Source: Streptomyces huiliensis
GTDB lineage: Bacteria; Actinomycetota; Actinomycetes; Streptomycetales; Streptomycetaceae
Direction: 5' to 3'
DNA length: 53,823 bases
NCBI RefSeq assembly: GCF_020037025.1
Contig: NZ_JAIQLH010000091.1
Location: 1 to 53,823 of the forward strand
Position numbers and translations under genes: made by a program. Below, in pieces: positions 43,673 through 51,880 of the stretch; within the stretch, counting starts at the first letter, position 1; the number at the start of each line of letters is the position of its first letter. Below the pieces are notes generated by a model. That model was given only the letters and a program-made list of their open reading frames with translations, made no database searches and was not told the DNA's origin.

Positions 43673-45601
43673 ATGGCTCAGGAAACACCCATCGCCCCTT
43701 ACAACCGCCTGCAACGCTTCAGCGCCACGGGCCAGGTCCAGGAGTTCCGGGTACCTGAGGGGGTGACCTCGCTCGATGCCCGCGTCTGGGGCAGCGGAGG
43801 CGGCGGCGACAACGGTGGAGGGGGCGGCTTCTCCTCGGGGACCGTTGCGGTCACGTCGGGCGAGGTCCTCAAAGTGGTGGTGGGAAGCGACTCGTTCGGT
43901 GGTGTGGTCAAGCTCGGCGGAGGCATGAGCGGTCTCTACCGCCCAGGCGTCGGCCCCCTGCTCATCGCCGGTGGCGGTGGTGCAGCGTTCGTGGACGGCA
44001 CCCTCGGCGGTGCGGGTGGCGGTGACCGCGGAGGCGACGGGACGGCCACATCCAGTGGGTCGTACACCGGAACCCCGGCGCGAGGCGCGGCAGGACCCAA
44101 AGGCGGGGCCGGGATGACCTGCAACGCCGGAGCCGACGCGGGCAACGGAGGCGACCTGGGCCAGAACGGCGGCGGAAACGGCGGGCAGATCCCGCTGCCC
44201 GGCATGGGCGGTGGCGGCGGCAACGGTATGGCAGCCAACCACTGCGGCGGTGGAGCCGGCTATGCCGGTGGTGGCGGTGGTGGCGGCTGGGGCGGTGGCG
44301 GGGGCTCGTACCTCTCCGGTGGCGGCGGCGGTTCCGGCTACGCCTCCGGCCCGGGTGTGTCGAACGGACAGACCGTCGCGGGGGCGGGGAGGAACTCCGC
44401 GGGCAAGTCCGATCCCTTCTACCAAGCCGGAATCGGCGACAACAGGCAGCCCGGCCAAGTGGTGTTGCAGTGGCAGCTGGTGGTGGCCCGGCTGACGGCG
44501 GAGGCGGGTGCCGGCCAGACGGCGGACCAGGCGGAGCAGTTCGGTCAGCCGCTGACCGCGAAGGCGTGGTCAGCGGACGGGACGACTCCCGTCCCGGGCG
44601 AAGTGGTCACCTTCACGGTCACCCAGGGCGATGCGTCCTTCGCCGACGGCACGCAGTCCGCGTCCGCGACGACGGACAACAACGGGCAGGCCACGACCCC
44701 GGCACTGACAGCGGGGACGACTCCGGGCCCGGTGACGGTGACCGCGAAGTCGGGCAGTGCCGAGGTGGTGTTCCCGCTGGAGGTGACGCCGGCGTTCTCG
44801 GTGTCGCCGGGCGGCCCACCGGACGTGCACCTGATCCGGGGCGGAGCAGTCGGGTATCCCGGGGTGCACGTCACGTCCGGCCTGGCGTGCCCCCCGGTGT
44901 CCGTGACGGTGGCCCTGCCCGCGGGCGGGGACCTGCGGTTCGGTACGGAGACGCTCCCCGACCACCAGCTGACCGTCCAGACGGGCGACGGGCAGACGAC
45001 GCCGTACACGGGAACGCTCTCGCCGGACGGTACGACCCTCACCTTTACGGACGTGGACCTGGCACTGCCCGGGACAACGGTGATGTGGGTCGCCGCGAGC
45101 GCCGGCCACGACGCCCCCCTGGGCACCACCAGCCTGGACTTCACCGTGGGAGGTAAGAACTCCCCCTGCACGACGACCGTCGTCATGCCGGCCTTCACCA
45201 TGGCGCCGGGCGGCACCCCCAAGGCAGCCCAGCGGGGAGGACCGCCCGTCTACCCCGGGGTGGAGGTGCGCAACGGCGGAGCACGGGACATCCCGCCGCA
45301 AACCGTCACCGTGACTCTGCCGGACGGCGCTGGCCTGCGCTTCGGTACGCCGGACAACCCCGACCACCAGCTGACCGTCTGGGACGGCGACCACCCCGCC
45401 GTCGCGTACCCGGGTACCCTCTCCGCCGATGGGCAGTCCCTGACCTTCTCCGATGTCGACCTGGCCATCCCGACGGACGGCTCGGTCGCTGACCTGTGGG
45501 TCTGCGTGAGTGCCGGCGACGACTCCCCGCCGGGCCCCACCAGCGTGGAGTTCTCCGTCGGCGACCAGGTCTCCCGGTCCACGTCCATCGACGTCGTCTG
45601 A
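43673..45601 (+). CDS. Large glycine-rich protein with Ig-like domain and duplicated C-terminal domain
   Basis: A 642-residue protein. Residues 15-50 (QVQEFRVPEGVTSLDARVWG) open a glycine-rich domain to about 265, with runs such as GGGGGGGWGGGGGSYLSGGG. A Big-1-like Ig domain spans about 269-372 (VPGEVVTFTVTQGDASFADG). Two related domains of about 130 residues follow, starting FSVSPGGPP (373) and FTMAPGGTP (507). Both repeat the order YPGV, TVxLP, LRFGT, DHQLTV, LTFxDVDLA. No signal peptide or sorting signal is visible, which is odd for an adhesin-like protein. A terminator follows. It is probably surface-associated by a non-classical route, or cytoplasmic. Confidence 0.8.
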   Translation: MAQETPIAPYNRLQRFSATGQVQEFRVPEGVTSLDARVWGSGGGGDNGGGGGFSSGTVAVTSGEVLKVVVGSDSFGGVVKLGGGMSGLYRPGVGPLLIAGGGGAAFVDGTLGGAGGGDRGGDGTATSSGSYTGTPARGAAGPKGGAGMTCNAGADAGNGGDLGQNGGGNGGQIPLPGMGGGGGNGMAANHCGGGAGYAGGGGGGGWGGGGGSYLSGGGGGSGYASGPGVSNGQTVAGAGRNSAGKSDPFYQAGIGDNRQPGQVVLQWQLVVARLTAEAGAGQTADQAEQFGQPLTAKAWSADGTTPVPGEVVTFTVTQGDASFADGTQSASATTDNNGQATTPALTAGTTPGPVTVTAKSGSAEVVFPLEVTPAFSVSPGGPPDVHLIRGGAVGYPGVHVTSGLACPPVSVTVALPAGGDLRFGTETLPDHQLTVQTGDGQTTPYTGTLSPDGTTLTFTDVDLALPGTTVMWVAASAGHDAPLGTTSLDFTVGGKNSPCTTTVVMPAFTMAPGGTPKAAQRGGPPVYPGVEVRNGGARDIPPQTVTVTLPDGAGLRFGTPDNPDHQLTVWDGDHPAVAYPGTLSADGQSLTFSDVDLAIPTDGSVADLWVCVSAGDDSPPGPTSVEFSVGDQVSRSTSIDVV

Positions 45602-45615
45602 CGAACGCGAGCGAC

Positions 45616-45647
45616 CTCGCGTCCCCTGCTGAGGCAGGGGACGCGAG
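45616..45647 (+). terminator. Strong terminator after the glycine-rich protein gene
   Basis: A perfect 14-bp stem (45616-45629 with 45634-45647) encloses the loop TGAG. It lies between the stop at 45601 and the convergent gene ending at 45657, so it may act in both directions. Confidence 0.8.
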
Positions 45648-45656
45648 CCCTGCGAC

Positions 45657-46130
45657 CTACCACAACGGACGACGGCACCCACGTGCTCTCACCTGCTCGT
45701 GCTGGGGGGTGGGCCGGAGGGAGATGACGGTCGCTCCGGCGGCTGCGAGTTCCTGGCGGAGCTGGGTGTTGTCGTGGTGCAGGGCGGCAATCGCGGTAGC
45801 CGCGGCGGTCAGTCGCTGCTTGAGGAGCGTGCACTCGCGGGTCTTGTCCGCGACCTTCCTGTGGAGCTTGGCGATCTCTTCGTCGCGTCGGGTCTCGCCG
45901 GATGTTGTGGTCCCATGCGCGGCGACGTGGCTGTCCCATTCGGCGAGGACGGCTGTGGCCCGGTTCATGGTGGCTCGGCTGACCTGGGCTTCCCGCCACA
46001 GGTTCTCCTTGGTGAGGCGCCCGTCAGTACGCTGCGGTTTGCCGTCGAAGAGCCGGTGCATCGCGGCCCGCAGGGCGGCGGCGGTCTTGGCGGTGACGCC
46101 GTCCTCGGTGATGGCGCGGCTGGTTGTCAC
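45657..46130 (-). CDS. Coiled-coil DUF6262/TnpC-like protein of a Tn554-type element
   Basis: A 157-residue protein. The N-terminal half looks like a helix-turn-helix unit (LTKENLWREAQVSRATMNRA), and the rest is a long coiled coil (RRDEEIAKLHRKVADKTREC through LHHDNTQLRQELAAAGATVI). This is the DUF6262 pattern that accompanies tyrosine recombinases in Tn554-like cassettes (TnpC). Its start overlaps the stop of the upstream recombinase fragment by four bases, the usual arrangement. The catalytic recombinases are missing, so the element is probably immobile. Confidence 0.72.
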   Translation of the reverse strand: MTTSRAITEDGVTAKTAAALRAAMHRLFDGKPQRTDGRLTKENLWREAQVSRATMNRATAVLAEWDSHVAAHGTTTSGETRRDEEIAKLHRKVADKTRECTLLKQRLTAAATAIAALHHDNTQLRQELAAAGATVISLRPTPQHEQVRARGCRRPLW

Positions 46131-46665
46131 GGTGTCTCCTTGCGGATCTTGTCCAGGACGGCTTCGGTCCGCTCCAGCTCGCGAATGATCAGCTCCTTGC
46201 GGCAGGGGGACAGGGCAGGGGCGTCGAGGAGCTTGAGCTGGGTGCGCCGGTGGGAGTCGTAGATGGCGACGTGCTCGGTTCCGATCACACTGTTGTGGCA
46301 GCGGTCGGGGCGGCAGCGCCAGTCCAGCGGTCCGGTGTGGTCTTCGGGAACGAGGGTTCCGTCGAGGCAGACAGCGCCGGCCGGGTTCGCCTCGTCGAAC
46401 AGGCAGTGGTTCAGGGTGCCGAAGCGGATGGTGATCCGTGCCTTGCGCAGGAGGCTCTCTTCGACGCGGGCGTTCCCGCCCCGTGCGGTGGCTGTCGCCT
46501 GGATCTCGTTGAAGGTATCTCGGAGGCGGCCGGCCCCTGGTCCGAAGCCGATGGGCTGTCCCGCCACGTGGGCTCCGTAGAGGTCCTTGATGCGGCCGAA
46601 CTTCGCCGCGTCGAGAGCTGACTGGAGGTGCTGGGCCCAGGCGGTGTCACTGGCTGCGTAACCGA
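46127..46665 (-). pseudogene. C-terminal fragment of a Tn554-type recombinase/integrase (TnpB-like)
   Basis: About 180 codons remain. The fragment includes RFGTLNHCLFDEANPAGAVC, then a Cys/His cluster in DWRCRPDRCHNSVIGTEHVA, and ends KIRKETP. This resembles the region after the catalytic domain in the large recombinases encoded next to DUF6262 proteins; that assignment rests on position and memory. The catalytic Arg-His-Tyr domain is absent. The frame runs past about 46665 into sequence that belongs to an unrelated hydrolase, so this is a true truncation. Confidence 0.55.
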
Positions 46666-46667
46666 GT

Positions 46668-47612
46668 GTGGAACGGTTGGCCAGCGCCCGGGTACGGCAC
46701 CTGTCCGCCGACGACACCGCCCAGGACATCGAGGCCGTCCGCACGGCCGTCGGACAGCGCGACGGCCTCGTCGCCTACGCCGCCGCCTACCTCGACCGCT
46801 ACCGACAGCGGCCGCCGCGGGCACTCGCCCTGGACGGCGTGCTCGACCACTCGGTGGACCTGCCCGCGTTCGCCGCCCGCAACGCCGCCGGCGTGGAGAA
46901 CGCCTTCACCCGGTTCACCCGCTGGTGCACCGAGAGCAGCGCGTGCGCCCTGCACGGCCGGGACGCCGGCGCCGTCTTCGACCGGCTCGCCGCGGCCGCC
47001 ACGCTGCCCGCCCCCGGCACCCGTACACGGGTCACGGGCGACGACGTACGGCGGATGACGGCACGTCACATGAGCGGCGGACGCCACGAGGACCTCGGCT
47101 GGCCCCGCCTCGCCCGCTCGCTGCGCGCCGCCGCCGACGGCGACGCGTCGGCCTTCGCGCCCCCGCCCCGCGACGCGGCGGACACGGGAACGGAAGGGCT
47201 GACGCGGGCCGTGCTGTGCTCGGACTTCCCCGTGCCGCCCGGGTATCGCGCCCTGGCCGCGCACACGGACCGGGTTCGCCGGACGGCACCCCGCTTCGGC
47301 GCCTCGGTGTTCTGGGCGGTCGTCGGGGACTGCGTCGGCAGCCCGCTGCCGGTCACCAATCCGCCCCGCCTGCCGCGGGTGTCCGCGCGCTCCCGGATCC
47401 TGGTCGCCAACAACCTCCACGACCCGGCCACCCCGCTGCCCGGCGGCCTCGCCGTCCTGCGGCGGCTGCCCGTCACGACCCCCGTCCTGCTGGCCGACGC
47501 CGACGGCCACGGCGCCGCGTACACCTCGCGGTGCGCGAGCGAGGCGATCCTGCGCTACCTGCGCCGCCCGGACGAGCAGCCGGCGTACGCGACCTGCCCC
47601 GCGGCGGACTGA
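46668..47612 (+). pseudogene. Truncated secreted alpha/beta hydrolase (Slp/Tap type)
   Basis: The remaining 314 codons match the C-terminal two thirds of the same family as the intact gene at 11242: HLSADDTAQDIEAVRTAVG, ALALDGVLDHSVDLPAFA, AVLCSDFP, ILVANNLHDPATPLPGGLAV and DADGHGAAYTSRCASEAIL. The signal peptide and oxyanion motif are missing. Where the nucleophile GxSxG should follow EAVRTAVG, the sequence reads GLVAYAAAYLDRY, so the catalytic Ser is also gone. It is therefore inactive. The left break coincides with the end of the Tn554-like fragment. Confidence 0.82.
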
Positions 47613-47645
47613 CGGGCGGGGGCGGCTGCCGCGGCTGCCGGCGGC

Positions 47646-48704
47646 TCAGAGGAACCGCAGGAGCCGGTCGGTGAACTCGGCGGTCGTGGCCGTGCCGCCC
47701 AGGTCGGGCGTCCGGACGTCCGTCCGGGCCAGGACCGCGGCAATCGCGCCGGTGACGTCCCGAGCCGCCTCCGGCCGGCCGAGGTGGTCGAGCATCATGG
47801 CCGCCGACCAGATCGCCCCCAGCGGGTTGGCGACGCCCCGCCCGGCGATGTCGGGAGCCGACCCGTGCACCGGCTCGAACATCGAGGGGAACTCCCGCTC
47901 CGGGTTGAGGTTGGCTGCCGGGGCGATGCCGATGGAACCGGCCACGGCGGCGGCGAGGTCGCTGAGGATGTCGCCGAAGAGGTTGGAGGCGACCACCACG
48001 TCAAACCGCTCGGGGTGGAGGACGAACTTCGCCGCGAGCGCGTCGACGTGCTCCCGGTCCCAGCCGACCGTCGGGAACGCGGCGGACCGCTCCGCGACGA
48101 GCTCGTCCCAGAACGGCATGGTGTGCACGATGCCGTTCGACTTCGTCGCGGAGGTCAGCCGGCCCCCGCGCCGGGCGGCCAGCCCGAAGGCGTAGTCGAC
48201 CACCCGCGTGACCCCGGCCCGCGTGAACACGGCGGTCTGCAGGGCGAGTTCCTCGGGGGAGCCGCTGTGCAGCCGCCCGCCGGCCCGGCTGTACTCGCCC
48301 TCCACGTTCTCGCGGACCACGACGAGGTCGACCGCGCCCGGCCGGGCGCCCCGCACCGGGCTCTCGACGCCCTCGAAGACGCGGACGGGCCGGAGGTTGA
48401 CGTACTGCCGGAAGCCGCGCCGGATCGGGATCAGCAGCCCCCACAGCGAGACGTGGTCGGGCACCTTCGGGTGCCCCACCGCGCCCAGCAGGATGGCGTC
48501 CTGGTCGCGCAGCCGGTCGAGGCCGTCCTCGGGCATCATGGCGCCCTCGCGGAGGTACCGCTCGCACGACCAGTCGTCGTACGACGTGTAGGACAGGCCG
48601 AAGCCGTGCCGACGGCCGACCGCGTCCAGGACCTGCCGGGCGGCGGGGAGTACCTCGGTGCCGATGCCGTCGCCGGGGATGAGGGCGATGCGGTGATCCG
48701 TCAT
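47646..48704 (-). CDS. Tartrate/D-malate dehydrogenase-like beta-decarboxylating dehydrogenase
   Basis: A 352-residue isocitrate/isopropylmalate dehydrogenase-family enzyme. It begins IALIPGDGIGTEVLPAARQV and has VDLVVVRENVEGEYS, TSATKSNGIVHTMPFWDELV and the NAD-binding FPSMFEPVHGSAPDIAGRGV. RRGFRQYVNLRPVRVFEGV fits the tartrate dehydrogenase/D-malate dehydrogenase branch rather than LeuB. The reaction is NAD-dependent oxidation of D-malate or tartrate with decarboxylation. The LysR gene upstream on the same strand is the likely activator. A hexanucleotide microsatellite lies in its upstream region. Confidence 0.88.
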   Translation of the reverse strand: MTDHRIALIPGDGIGTEVLPAARQVLDAVGRRHGFGLSYTSYDDWSCERYLREGAMMPEDGLDRLRDQDAILLGAVGHPKVPDHVSLWGLLIPIRRGFRQYVNLRPVRVFEGVESPVRGARPGAVDLVVVRENVEGEYSRAGGRLHSGSPEELALQTAVFTRAGVTRVVDYAFGLAARRGGRLTSATKSNGIVHTMPFWDELVAERSAAFPTVGWDREHVDALAAKFVLHPERFDVVVASNLFGDILSDLAAAVAGSIGIAPAANLNPEREFPSMFEPVHGSAPDIAGRGVANPLGAIWSAAMMLDHLGRPEAARDVTGAIAAVLARTDVRTPDLGGTATTAEFTDRLLRFL

Positions 48705-48786
48705 GCGGGCGATTCCAGCAGGGCGCGCCGGGAGGCGTCCAAGACGGGGACCGGATCTGCCGGATAGGCGCGGCCTATCGATCGCG

Positions 48787-48882
48787 GGCTACGGCTACGG
48801 CTACGGCTACGGCTACGGCTACGGCTACGGCTACGGCTACGGCTACGGCTACGGTTACGGTTACGGTTACGGCTCCGGATCC
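48787..48882. repeat. Hexanucleotide microsatellite (GGCTAC/GGTTAC)
   Basis: Eleven perfect GGCTAC units (48787-48852) are followed by three GGTTAC units (48853-48870) and two decayed ones (GGCTCC, GGATCC). The array starts 83 bases upstream of the dehydrogenase start and overlaps the last codons of the LysR gene, whose TAA stop (48867-48869) lies in a GGTTAC unit. Confidence 0.95.
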
Positions 48883-49763
48883 GGGGGCGGGGGCGGGACG
48901 GCCGTCGCCATGAACGCGGCCGCCGCGGGGGAGAGGGGACCCCGGCGGGCGACCAGGGCGACGCGCAGGGCGGCCGCCGGCTCGATGTCCAGCACGCGGG
49001 CCCCCGTCCGCAGCGCGAACTCCCGCCATGCCTCCGTCACCACGGCGAGCCCGACCCCGGCCAGGACCATGGGCAGCAGGGCGGCCCGGTGCTCGGTCTC
49101 GGCGGCCGCGGTGAAGTCGACGCCGCGCTCGCGCAGCGAGTCGGTGTAGGCCCGCATTCCAGTGCCCGGCTGCCCCAGGACCAGACGCCGGCCCGCCAGC
49201 TCCTCGCACCTGACGGACCGCCGCCCTTCGAAGGGCCCGTCCGGCGGGACGACCAGCACGAACCGCTGCTCGCCCAGCTCGTACGCCGCCACCTCGTCGC
49301 CGGACAGGGGATCGGCGGACGCCAGCAGGCCCAGTTCCGCGGCCCCCGTCCGTACCGCCTCGACGACGCCGCGGGCGGTGGGGACCGCCCTCACCGCCAC
49401 CGTCACGCCGGGATGCCGTCGGGTGAACGCACGGATCAGCGAGGTAAGTGGTTCCACGGCCTGGGACGGCATGGCCGCCACGTCCAGGCGTCCGGTGCGG
49501 AGTTCGCGCACGGAGGCCACGCTCGCGCGGGCGACCTCCAGGCTCCGCACCGCCGCCCGCGCCGGCCCGACCAGCGCGCGGCCCGCCTCCGTCAGCACGA
49601 CCCGCCGCCCGATCCGGTGGAACAGCTCCGTCCCCAGCTCCCGCTCCAGCGCCCGCACCGCCTGCGACAACGACGGCTGCGCCACGTACAGGGCCGCGGC
49701 GGCCCGGTGGAACCCGCCGCGGTCGACGACCGCCAGGAAGTACTCCAGCCGCCGGACGTCCAC
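48867..49763 (-). CDS. LysR-family transcriptional regulator
   Basis: A 298-residue LysR protein. The N-terminal helix-turn-helix is RRLEYFLAVVDRGGFHRAAA with YVAQPSLSQAVRALERELGT. The effector domain runs from about 90 (GRLDVAAMPSQAV) to 285. The C-terminus is PPPPPDPEP and terminates inside the hexanucleotide repeat. It precedes the tartrate/malate dehydrogenase-like gene on the same strand and may control it by co-transcription or at the intergenic region. The ATG at 49763 gives the standard family start. Confidence 0.9.
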   Translation of the reverse strand: MDVRRLEYFLAVVDRGGFHRAAAALYVAQPSLSQAVRALERELGTELFHRIGRRVVLTEAGRALVGPARAAVRSLEVARASVASVRELRTGRLDVAAMPSQAVEPLTSLIRAFTRRHPGVTVAVRAVPTARGVVEAVRTGAAELGLLASADPLSGDEVAAYELGEQRFVLVVPPDGPFEGRRSVRCEELAGRRLVLGQPGTGMRAYTDSLRERGVDFTAAAETEHRAALLPMVLAGVGLAVVTEAWREFALRTGARVLDIEPAAALRVALVARRGPLSPAAAAFMATAVPPPPPDPEP

Positions 49764-49831
49764 GCCCCCTCCTCCCCGCGGCCCGAGCCCCCTCGGAACA
49801 CCCCGCGCGCGGGCAGCCTCTCACAAGGCCG

Positions 49832-50225
49832 TCACGCCCCGGCCGGCACACCCTCCACGATCGACAGCACGGACGGCGTGGGCACCACCCGGGACAGCCG
49901 CAGACCGGCCGCCTCGAAGAGGACGCGGCCGCCGGGCCGCAGGGCGGCACGGCAGTCGCGCAGGATGGCGACGCACCGCCCGTCGTCCCAGTCGTGCAGG
50001 GTCCGCTTGAGGAAGCGGAGGTCTCCGGCGGGCACGGAGGCGAAGAAGCCGCCGTCCGCGAGCAGCCGGCGCCCCGCCGTCTCCGGAACGGCCGGCAGCG
50101 GCCCGCCCCTCCCTTCCCCCGCCCATGTCGACGACGGTCGCCCCCGGCGGGTACGCGTACGCGTCGGCGATGGGCACACCCTCCGTGTCACGCGTGAAGT
50201 GGCCGAAGATACGGCATGCCGACGA
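49832..50225 (-). pseudogene. Decayed family-2 O-methyltransferase
   Basis: Pieces of an acetylserotonin-type O-methyltransferase survive in two frames. The first is IFGHFTRDTEG, IADAYAYPPGATVVDMGGGR (motif I). After a shift, the second is FFASVPAGDLRFLKRTLHDW then ILRDCRAALRPGGRVL. The text then jumps directly to AAGLRLSRVVPTPSVLSIVE, skipping about 35 expected residues. The segment between motif I and FFASVP is also shortened, and the N-terminal dimerisation domain is absent. At least one frameshift and two deletions are needed to explain it. Confidence 0.78.
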
Positions 50226-50291
50226 TGTGGCCGAATACCGAGCCGCCGTCCTCCGGGCCGGCGCATCGTCGGATCGGAGAGCATCGGCACC

Positions 50292-50477
50292 GTGGACCGT
50301 ACGGACACCGGCGCGTCCGTCCAGCGACCTCGGTACGTCGATGTGGCGGACGAACGGTGGGACGAGAACGCCGACTTCATCTCCCACGCACGCCAGGACG
50401 TCCCCCGGCTCGTCGAGGAGGTCCGCCGCCTCCGGCGCCTGCTCGCGGCCGGAGACCGTGCGGCCGACGGTGCGTGA
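50292..50477 (+). CDS. Short fragment or small ORF, possibly a C-terminal remnant
   Basis: A frame of 61 codons from GTG 50292 reads RWDENADFISHARQDVPRLV and EEVRRLRRLLAAGD. The phrase FIxHARQDVPxLxxEV is common at the end of Streptomyces proteins of unknown function. No ribosome-binding site is obvious, and the first 20 codons lack similarity. I regard it as either a gene remnant or a marginal small gene in this decayed stretch. Confidence 0.35.
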   Translation: MDRTDTGASVQRPRYVDVADERWDENADFISHARQDVPRLVEEVRRLRRLLAAGDRAADGA

Positions 50478-50581
50478 GCGCGGGGGTGAACGGCCAAGGG
50501 AACGCGTACTCCACGGCGCCGGCGGACAGGTGCCGCCGAGGCCCTCGCCCCGGCGGCACACAGTGCGGATGTGACGGTGCG

Positions 50582-51580
50582 TCAGGGCCTCAGTAGGCCG
50601 TCGAACTGCTCCCAGCCCGACCACGGGCCGCCGAGAGCCGTCTGCCAGCGGTGGTACGGGGCGCCGCCGCGGTTGACGCCGAAGAGTTCGACGCGGCCGT
50701 CGGCGTTGGTCTCGGCGGCGACCTGGGTGAGCAGGCCGTCCATCTGCTGCCAGCCCGACCACGGGCCGCCGATCGCGGTCTGCGCCCGGTGGAAGATCTG
50801 GTCGGCGCCGTTGGTGCCGAAGATCTCCAGCCGGCCGTTGGCGTTGCGGGCGGCGGCGATGGAGGTGAGAGTGCCGTCCAACTGCTCCCAGGGGGACCAC
50901 AGTCCGCCCAGCACCGTCTGCCACTTGTGGAAGACCGCGCCGTTGCTGTTGACGCCGAACAGCTCGATGCGGCCGTCGGCGTTGGTCTCGGCGGCGACCT
51001 GCGTCACCAGGCCGTCCAGTTGCTCCCAGGCCGACCAGGGGCCGCCGATGGCGGTCTGCCAGCGGTGGTAGACGTTGCCGGCGGCGTTGCTGCCGAAGAT
51101 CTCCAGCCGGCCGTCCGCGTTGCGGGCGGCGGCGATCGACGTGAGGTTGCCGTCGAACTGCTCCCAGTTCGACCACGGCGTGCCGGTGGCCGGGGTCTGC
51201 CAGCGGTGGTAGATGTTGCCGGCGCCGTTCACGCCGAACAGCTCCATGCGGCCGTCGGCGTTGGTCTCGGCGGCCACCGCGCGCAGTCCGCCGTCGAACT
51301 GGTACCACGGCGTCCACGCGGTCCCGGGGCGGCCCTGGTAGCGGTGGAAGACGGCGTCCCCGCTGTTGGTGCCGAAGAGCTCGAGGCGCCCGTCGTAGTT
51401 GCGGGCGGCGGCGATGGAGGAGCCGAAGACGGTGGCGCGGACCTGCCGGTCCGCGGCCGCGGGGTCCGGCGCGGCGCCCACGGCGGCCAGGGCCGCGACG
51501 GCTGCCACCATGGCGCCGAGCAGCCGCCCGAGGCGCCCGCGCCGTCTTCGCGGCCGTTCCGGCCTTCTCAGTGGTCTCAT
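50582..51580 (-). CDS. Secreted six-repeat beta-propeller-like protein (PLL-lectin-like)
   Basis: A 332-residue protein. A basic N-terminus and hydrophobic core (LLGAMVAAVAALAAVGAA, cleavage near AAA) form a signal peptide. Six repeats of about 46 residues follow, each with VAAxxNADGRLELFGxN, VYHRWQT and WSxWEQLDG. They alternate between two types, IAAARN (1, 3, 5) and VAAETN (2, 4, 6). The pattern resembles bacterial PLL/PHL-type sugar-binding propellers. No catalytic domain is present, so extracellular carbohydrate binding is the best guess. AGGAAGGGA lies upstream of the ATG at 51580. Confidence 0.8.
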   Translation of the reverse strand: MRPLRRPERPRRRRGRLGRLLGAMVAAVAALAAVGAAPDPAAADRQVRATVFGSSIAAARNYDGRLELFGTNSGDAVFHRYQGRPGTAWTPWYQFDGGLRAVAAETNADGRMELFGVNGAGNIYHRWQTPATGTPWSNWEQFDGNLTSIAAARNADGRLEIFGSNAAGNVYHRWQTAIGGPWSAWEQLDGLVTQVAAETNADGRIELFGVNSNGAVFHKWQTVLGGLWSPWEQLDGTLTSIAAARNANGRLEIFGTNGADQIFHRAQTAIGGPWSGWQQMDGLLTQVAAETNADGRVELFGVNRGGAPYHRWQTALGGPWSGWEQFDGLLRP

Positions 51581-51880
51581 TGCTCGACTGTCCCTTCCTG
51601 TCGGGAAACGGAGCCGATCAACAGCGCTGCGAAATAACGGAGTTGGGGACATGGTCGTTCCGGTGTGAAACGCTGCGCACGCTACAGCCGGCCCCGCGCC
51701 CCCGCCCAGCACCCCGCCCCCTGCCGGAGCGCTTTCCGGCCGGATACGGCGACGACGGGGCCGCCGCGGCGCATGCCGCCGGTGGCCGGCCGGCAGTGCG
51801 GCACGGGCCGCTCGCCGTTCGCGTACCGTCTGCCGGTGGCGAGCCCGTCCACCCGCGGTGGACCGCCGAAGGAGCGGGTC

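Larger units (their letters stand above)
39069..46685. mobile_element. Chimeric accessory island with IS5 transposase and Tn554-like remnant
   Basis: The left edge truncates a histidine kinase and the right edge truncates an alpha/beta hydrolase, so this is not a simple insertion into one gene. Contents in order are a zinc-ribbon-like protein, a DUF6192 pseudogene, an IS5-type transposase, a gene-poor stretch, a glycosyltransferase, a glycine-rich protein, a TnpC/DUF6262-like protein and a truncated recombinase tail. I found no terminal inverted repeats. The edges share a loose 12-base match (GTTGGYCAGYGC at about 39056 and 46676), which may be coincidence. Edges are accurate to about 20 bases. 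Confidence 0.6.

Noticed and set aside
48787..48882. CRISPR array
   Set aside because: The units are 6 bp and contiguous, with no spacers. The 15-, 17- and 20-bp arrays elsewhere also lack spacers.
48703..49149. Plus-strand frame encoding a Gly-Tyr repeat protein
   Set aside because: The Gly-Tyr run only reflects the GGCTAC microsatellite, and the rest lies opposite a clear LysR gene.
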